From Meandrina meandrites (taxonomy: Eukaryota > Cnidaria > Anthozoa > Scleractinia > Meandrinidae), in contig OY855905.1 of the NCBI GenBank assembly GCA_963693305.1, forward strand, positions 33,496,750 to 33,560,749: 64,000 nucleotides of DNA. Reading direction: 5' to 3'. This document shows, piece by piece, positions 58,225 to 64,000 of the stretch. Every line of letters begins with the position of its first letter. Position 1 is the first letter of the stretch. The notes below the pieces were generated by a model that ran no database searches, was not told the origin of the DNA, and saw only the letters and a program-made list of their open reading frames with translations. The position numbers and the translations under genes were made by a program.

Positions 58225-59269
58225 GATAGTTTTTTTATACAATAATCTCATAACTCAACACCGATCGTATTTCAGCCAGGGAGGAACGCCTAGGCACGGA
58301 GCAGATGTTTTTCTTAAAACCCTTTTCTGCATACTATTATGAAGGGGCGTTGCTTGATAAAAATAAGCCTAATGGTATTTTTGAAGGCGTAAAAACATTG
58401 AAATTCGTTCAGAATAAATTTTACGATTCTAATCATTTATATACCTTTAGAAGGCGAGCTTTTTATCCTACGTTAGACTATAAACCATGCGAAAATGAAG
58501 ATCGACGAATATGACAAACAGAACGAAGTCCATTCTTCAAACATAGCTATGTTTCAATTACGTACATTCTACAACTTTGGCTAAAAAAAGTCTTATTTGA
58601 CTAAAAAGAACTTCATTATGATACATGCACTGTAGAGCATTTTAGACCATTCTATTTCACCACTCCAGTACTTTGGACCATTGATCAAGAAAGACTAAAA
58701 CTCACCTTTATAGAGAAATGGTGAAAGTTGCTACTGTAAATGTAGGTCGAATTACTGTCGTACTTGTCAGTCTTGATTAACTCGCACTCGCGTTTTCCCG
58801 CTATCGCGGGGCTCCCCAAGTTAAACGAGAAGCATTCCCAGTGTACAAGGCATGCCATGGCACAATCTTTCATTGAATTAACAGCAGCAGAAGATATTTT
58901 GTGACTTGTGAGCCGATGAAAAGCGTCCACATAATAGTCGAAGTATCTGAAGGAATCGCGCGTTTGAATTGAAAACTGAAGTGATTGCAGGAAGAGACCA
59001 ACTAAGAGAAAAACCATAACGTTTTTCATATTGGCCTGTAAGTTTCTTCGAAGATTATTGAAGCTAAAATATTTACACAAAAATAACCAGCCTTGTTTAT
59101 CTATTGCAAGGACATCTGTGTTAAAAGTCCCTTGATAAAAACTCGGTGATCGTCAATTTGCACCCGGTTTGTTCATGTCTTAGTAACCTTAATTGGTATA
59201 CTTATTATTTTTAATTAGTCCCATTTTGCCTTTCTCATCCCAAACATGCCTTTCACTTCACTATGCGTG

Positions 59270-59475
59270 CCCTCAATCAGTGGATTTCCTAAGTTGAACG
59301 ACATCCATTCCCATGGCGCAATCTTCCATTGAATTTACACCAACAGATATTTTGTGATTTGTGAGCAGATGAAAATGGTTCACATCATAGTCGAAGTATC
59401 CGAATGTCGTAGAATCGCGAGTATGAGCTGTAAACTGGATTGTTCACATGAACAGACCAACGAAAAGAAAATCTA
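59270..59475 (-). pseudogene. Degenerate duplicate of the PAN exon
   Basis: The minus strand encodes FGYFDYDVNHFHLLTNHKI and then VNSMEDCAM, closely matching the PAN exon at 58706-59029 (FRYFDYYVDAFHRLTSHKI, VNSMKDCAM). A short deletion after DCAM breaks the frame, and only EWMSFNLGNP continues in another register. It lies 240 bp upstream of the PAN exon in the same orientation, so this is a tandem duplication remnant. Confidence 0.8.
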
Positions 59476-61278
59476 TATATAGTGTCCTGCATGTCTATCG
59501 ATTTTGAATCCTTCTTCTGAAACTGTAGCACGGCCTAAAATAATCACAAGCAATACTAAGCGCTCGTTTATCTGTTACCAACATATTATTTAAATTTAAG
59601 CCTTTCTGTTTTCTTAATTGATTGGTTTCACTTTTGTTTTTGTTTTCTTCTTTTGTTTATCTTTGTTCAGTTTTAAACTAATTATTTTAATCAACACATT
59701 TCCAATTTACGTTTGTCTTCAATGAATTTCTGTATGTCCAGGCCAAGTATGTTTTTTTATCACGCCGCATGTTTTTTCTTAAAAGAAATGTTAAGCGCAA
59801 AATTCACTGTTTAGAAAACTATGGTCATTTTATTCATACAAACGTCGAAAAGTTGTTTTGTAAAATGCGTCGCTAGTGAAAACGTTTTTCTTATTGGTTC
59901 AGGCAATTAAAACGTAAAATTCTGGTGAATTTATTTTGAACCATGCTCATGCCAAATGAAGACAATAACCTTAGCGTATACAACCTTTTCAAAGCCTCTC
60001 AAGAAATACGCAATGGAACAACTGTTATTTGTTTTACTATCGTGCTATAAATTACAGTTGATTACTTTTTTTTCTTTTTTTTGTTTCAATATCTTTATTC
60101 AAACAAAATCACTAAAAAAAAAATCACTTAAAAAAAAGAGAGAAAAACAAACAAAAATAGAAATAAGTAAATAAACAAACCTAAATAAATAGATAAATAG
60201 ATTTCTGATTAATCACACTGTATTACATTTTTTTCTTTTTTTTCCTTTCTCTTCCCCCTTTCTTCCCTTTCCTTTCCCCCTACGATACAGTTGATTACTG
60301 TTACACATTGATTAACACTCTCCATCTCCAAAGCTAAATTAACATTTAAGTAAATCACAAAAGTCTTTGTTTTCCTCAATTGACAGAAAACAACTTTTCT
60401 TTTCCGTTTTCCATGTGAAAACTCTTTTTGAGTATACAAAAGCCTTTCCATATGATTCAACACCCATCGCGACCAATCAACAAAGCTTGGAAACACTTCT
60501 TGAAACACCAGTCAGCCTTTTTCAATCGTTTTTTATGAGGTCTTTGGTCTTAGTTTTCGAGACACCACCCCTTTAATACTCTTTTACTTTAATGTACGCT
60601 GATGTTCCTATTCTGTGTTTAAATTTTTCGCTACTGCAATAAAATCCTAATACAACGAAGTGCCAAGAGACGGCCGGTAAATGTTAGACTTTCTCAAAGT
60701 CCGTTTTATCTAAGACTGTTTTTTTTATTTTTTTTATTTAAGACTTCCCTAAGACCTCGTAAACAAGGACCCTTGATTGTTATCCGGAATGTTCGACACT
60801 ACGTGAATTTTTGTGTCATTTTAACTGACTTTCAAACGTGACTTTACTTGAAATTTAATAAGGAAAAGTGATTTTTAATTAATTTCCGAGAACAGCAATT
60901 CTTTCCAAACCTGTACAATTTTGACATGAAAACTTTGTCACCCATTCTCCAACATTCTGCACAAATATTTCGCGCCGAAAGTCACCTAAATATGTTCCAC
61001 ACGAGTATCAGTTTAAAACGAGTACCCGTTGGGGAGTTTCTGTAATGTGGGGTCTTAGGTTTCAACTCGGAAGGGCAGAGGGGAGGGTGGGACTACTGTC
61101 CGAACATTTTGGTGGGGGTGTGCGGCGCCCTCCCTGAAACACGAGATAGCTAGACAGTCAAACAGATTCTCCGAGCGACGTCCTCGCGACAATCTCATCG
61201 TATCCGGGAGGATAGAAATGACACTCAGTTACGGTCTCTGTCCCTGATTATGGTTCGTGGTTTCACTGAATAAAAACC
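59476..61278. other. Intergenic region
   Basis: AT-rich, with T- and A-rich low-complexity tracts around 60060-60290. No coding frame of note; the minus frame at 60209-60508 ends in a low-complexity K/E/R tail. Nothing else supported. Confidence 0.4.
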
Positions 61279-61626
61279 TCAAGCACGTTTGCTCCAGATG
61301 ATACGCAGTCCGTATATATCTACATGCCCCTCAGGGATCCTCAGGTAGAAGTTGACTCCGGAGTTCCGAACACGACATTTAACCTGCTGAATTGTTTCTG
61401 GGTATTCCACATCCGTAATAGCTATTGCTGGTATACCCATATCGTTCAAATGTAAAACTTGGTCCTCCATAAGTGAGTAAAGGCGAGATGACAACAACAA
61501 CAACACTTGAATCACAAAAAAAACCCTTGAATCACAAGGTTTAGAATGAACAATATCCGCGACAATCGGAAGGCATTGAAAGATTTTTATAACAAAAATA
61601 TTGTTGTCCTCAAAAATCTTTGACAA
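61279..61626 (-). pseudogene. RecQ-helicase-like fragment
   Basis: The frame contains SLMEDQVLHLNDMGIPAIAI followed by TDVEYPETIQQV. This matches the helicase motif Ia region of RecQ-type DEAD/H helicases (SLMEDQV, then a hydrophobic strand). The ATP-binding motif I upstream and DExH motif II downstream are absent; the rest of the frame has no helicase features. RecQ-like fragments are often carried or scattered by mobile elements in coral genomes. A stray exon of a longer gene beyond the window is less likely, since no splice partners were found. Confidence 0.5.
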
Positions 61627-62317
61627 ATGCCCGTTGCTTGGGAATTGTGTCAGATAGTTCGAACTGCTTTTTCACCGCTTCAAATGCTAATTTCCGCTAA
61701 TCTGTTGTGATCGCCGCCGTGTTAATTTTGTGAATCTGCTGATTCACGAAAGTGCAACTAGGGTTTCACGAAATGCACTCGACCAATCACGGTGCACGAA
61801 AGAACGGCCATTTGCAAGAGCCGATTGGAGGCTATTTTAGAAATCCTTGGCAACACGCGGGGGGGCGGAACAAGCTTTTGGTCACGGACTATACCCAGTA
61901 AAGCAGTGCCTCGCTGAACGTCCTCTCTGATTGGCTGAACTGATAGACCGCGTAGCAAGCGTAGCAAAGCATTTCATTGGTTCTAATACAAAGACATTTA
62001 CGTCATCACAACCTTCGAGAGTCCGCTGCGTGACTTGCTTATGACAACTATCTTTTTCAAGTTGCTTTCCGCTAGTTGCAACAACAGTTTTAGACCAAAC
62101 ATTTGCGAAATTTCCGTGACATCTTAGTCCAATTTCCGTGACATCTTAGTCCATTAAAAGCAAACAACAAAAAGTCGCCACAGTGCATTTGGTCGCGCCG
62201 ACACACTTAAAAGAGATGCTGCGTGACTTGTAGTGTACGGTCTATTGTAGTCTAGAGTCAACCACATATGTTTCCTGTTTTTGATTTTGAACAATTAAGT
62301 CGTTTGTTTGATTTTCC

Positions 62318-62772
62318 GCTCTTAAAGAATCTGACCCACCCACTTTGCATTGCGCGCCTGTTGTTGTTGTTTACGAGCGCAGAGGCCCACAAAAACTATC
62401 GTTTCACGATAACGCTTCTTTCAAAAAACAGCGATCGTTCGAAGATAACAAACTGAAGAGAAGCTATAAGAAGCGATGAGACTTGTTTCTAGCATTCACA
62501 TCGCGATACAAACAAATTTCTCACCTTTGTCAATCCGTCATTTTTGGGGCCCCCAAAAAAGCCAGTGATAGCGACCGAGAAGTAAAATCTGTTTCCATCG
62601 CGATGTGAATGCTAGAAACAAGTCTTATCGCTTCTCTTCAGTTTGTTATAATCGAACGATCGCTGTTTTTGAAAGAAGCGTCATCATGTTACAATAGTTT
62701 TTGTGGTCCTCCGCGCTCGTAAACAATAACAGGGCGCGCAATGCAAAGTGGGTGGGTCAGACTCTTTAAAGC
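62318..62772. repeat. Large inverted repeat, arms about 175-190 bp
   Basis: Left arm 62318-62508 and right arm 62598-62772 are reverse complements at roughly 90% identity by eye. Both include TCTGACCCACCCACTTTGCA, AACAGCGATCGTTCG and CTAGCATTCACATCGCGAT or their complements. The 90-bp centre contains GGGGCCCCCAAAAAAG. It ends about 100 bp upstream of the first exon-like sequence of the gag-like gene, so it may be the terminal or promoter part of that element. Confidence 0.75.
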
Positions 62773-62775
62773 ACG

Positions 62776-64000
62776 TATTTCGGTCAGTTGTTTCCGCGCC
62801 TACGTATCGGACAGAATCAAGAAAACAAGAATCAAGACAAGAATTAAGCCACAAGAGGCAAGCGCAGGACTGATATGTAAGTTAGGAAACTTCTTTCTTT
62901 AGTACTCGATCAAATTAGAAGTTTAGTTTCTCGTTGTTTTTATTTTTGCTTAGTTAATTGCTGCATGCCTTATAGCCATAGTGATCTTTCGGAAAATTAG
63001 TCGCCATTGTTATCTTTGTATTAGCATCGTTTGCTTTACAGTTGTTTTAAGTTTAGTTCTTATAGCCAGGGCCTCCCGATAAGGCCATCGCCTTTATTAG
63101 AGTCTTTTACTTGTATTAAGCGAGCTTCAAGGTTAGGCGTAGTTTCTTAAAATCGAATTTCAGTTTACGGCTTTCATGGTTTTACAAACGCTTAGACGCC
63201 AAGGAATAAAGATCTCTGTGTTTAATCGTGAGCCCGTAGAATAGTCCTTTAATGAAGACCGGCTACGGCACCTCTTGTAATCCTCGAGAGTCGCCGCCGC
63301 TACACTAACATTTCCCCCTTCTTTTGACTAATCCTTCTTTAAAGTTTATTTAGCGCATGCCACCTTTTTTGCTGCTGTGTTTCGCAGGGAACGTTTTGTT
63401 TTTGTCTCGACAACTCTTGTCATTGCCTCAAGATTTTCTCCCCTCTATCGATGACAATGTCTAGTTTCAGCAGTGTCCCGGGTTTTCAGTACATAAGAAA
63501 ACTGTTTTGTCAAAATCTTTTTCTTTTCTTTTCTTGTAGATGATGAGTTCGAAATCCCAAGCTACCAGCCTCCAAAAGAGGACGCCAAACCCAGTAGTGG
63601 GAACGAAAAGAAAACCAAACCAACAAAGAAACGGAAGGCCACCCAAGCACTACCTTCCACAGAAGCTAAAATAATGAAGACGGAAATTTCCATCAGGAAA
63701 TTAAATCAACATTTAGAGAAAAAGACTTGTCCAAAGACTTAAAGATATTCTGCTAGGGCCAATATCCCGAAAGACATAAAGACAATCAGAGAGAAAGCGG
63801 AGCAAGGATTTATCCGCGCTCTAACAAGATTTCATTATCGCCGTCTAGAAAAAAAGACAATTAAGCTTAACAAAGACAAAGCTAAGGCCCGCCGTTTAAG
63901 TGAAAACGGTTCAGAAACCACACGAAATAAATCCAGAGCTACTCCGCCAACGGCGGACAACCGCAGTGAGAAACTAAAGAAGCTTGTGAGACTCCAAGCT
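62776..64000 (+). pseudogene. Gag-like mobile-element coding remnant (runs off right edge)
   Basis: A probable exon ends at 62875 (ATAT|GTAAGT) and joins at 63540 (TTGTAG acceptor) with matching phase. From 63542 the plus-strand frame gives DEFEIPSYQPPKEDAKPSS, a lysine-rich segment, KTEISIRKLNQHLEKKTCPK, then TAA at 63740-63742. It continues in the same frame: RYSARANIPKDIKTIREKAE, QGFIRALTRFHYRRLEKK and a basic tail to the window edge. The continued frame across the stop shows a nonsense mutation. The N-terminal helical layout with TCPKxLRYxARANI and FxxALTRFH is like gag-like proteins of cnidarian retroelements; this is a resemblance, not a proven family. The upstream exon has no recognised start codon. 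Confidence 0.55.

Larger units (their letters stand above)
55560..59029 (-). pseudogene. PAN-EGF-fibrinogen domain secreted protein, frameshifted and 3'-truncated
   Basis: Exons on the minus strand: 59029-58706 (signal peptide MKNVMVFLLVGLFLQSLQFS and a PAN/apple domain with MKDCAMACLVHWECFSFNLG), 57951-57830 (EGF domain, FCKNGGTCYR to CKCPKGYTGRHC) and 56068-55560 (fibrinogen C-terminal domain, SGVYTIVP to CDMTTDGGGWLVFLRRKDG to NCAEKNKAGW). The PAN exon ends in phase 0, which reads the EGF exon as NPCGSGK and then a stop: a one-base shift is needed before FCKNGG. A second one-base shift lies in the CCCC run near 56002, between TIVP and VRGAQLPPAYCDM. The C-terminal third of the fibrinogen fold was not found. 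Intact relatives are typical secreted lectin-like coral proteins; this copy is probably dead, unless the shifts are sequence errors. Confidence 0.8.

Noticed and set aside
60209..60508. 99-codon minus frame with a K/E/R tail
   Set aside because: The tail is translated low-complexity T/C-rich DNA; no family signature.
1..64000. CRISPR arrays, rRNA, bacterial operons
   Set aside because: Spliced eukaryotic genes throughout; no regularly spaced repeat-spacer array or rRNA-like sequence was seen.

Overview
The window is nuclear DNA of a cnidarian, most likely a stony coral. It is AT-rich, its genes are split into many small exons with GT/AG borders, it is dense in short inverted-repeat (MITE-like) elements, and the protein families (Dickkopf-3-like proteins, SHANK, a PAN-EGF-fibrinogen protein, an intronless class A GPCR) fit an anthozoan. 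Exons were assembled by hand from splice-site consensus, reading phase and family motifs. In every spliced gene called complete here the phases add up.

Region 1 (1-27.4 kb) is a cluster of five Dickkopf-3-like secreted-protein genes, called Dkk-A to Dkk-E. Dkk-A (minus, start at 1900) runs off the left edge. Dkk-B (plus, 4035-6109) is complete and head-to-head with A. Dkk-C (minus, 10076-6987) lacks a recognisable first exon. Dkk-D (minus, 21415-13054; 345 aa) and Dkk-E (minus, 27334-23408; 265 aa) are complete. All carry a DKK_N-type and a colipase-like cysteine domain, the same phase-2 intron before a short last exon, and a phase-1 intron whose position differs between genes. Intron 2 of Dkk-D holds a nested, same-strand class A GPCR whose reading frame is cut by one in-frame TAA. 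An intron of Dkk-C holds a reverse-transcriptase relic.

Region 2 (27.4-30 kb) is a repeat-rich spacer with three consecutive palindromes, one of which also occurs at 58.1 kb with its own 9-bp target duplication.

Region 3 (30.1-52.6 kb, minus) is a complete SHANK scaffold gene: 21 coding exons, 1744 codons, with the order SPN/FERM-F0-like domain, ankyrin repeats, SH3, PDZ, a 2.7-kb proline/serine-rich exon with two Homer-type PPxxF motifs and a cortactin-type motif, and SAM. Its introns hold several families of small inverted-repeat elements.

Region 4 (55.5-59.5 kb, minus) is a decaying PAN-EGF-fibrinogen gene with two frameshifts and no end to its fibrinogen domain, plus a broken duplicate of its PAN exon.

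Region 5 (61-64 kb) is mobile-element territory: a RecQ-helicase-like fragment, a large inverted repeat, and a gag-like coding remnant with an in-frame stop at the right edge.

No CRISPR array, rRNA or convincing tRNA gene was seen. The distinctive features are the Dkk3-like cluster with its shifting introns and paired cysteine losses, and several MITE families whose boundaries can be set by their target-site duplications.
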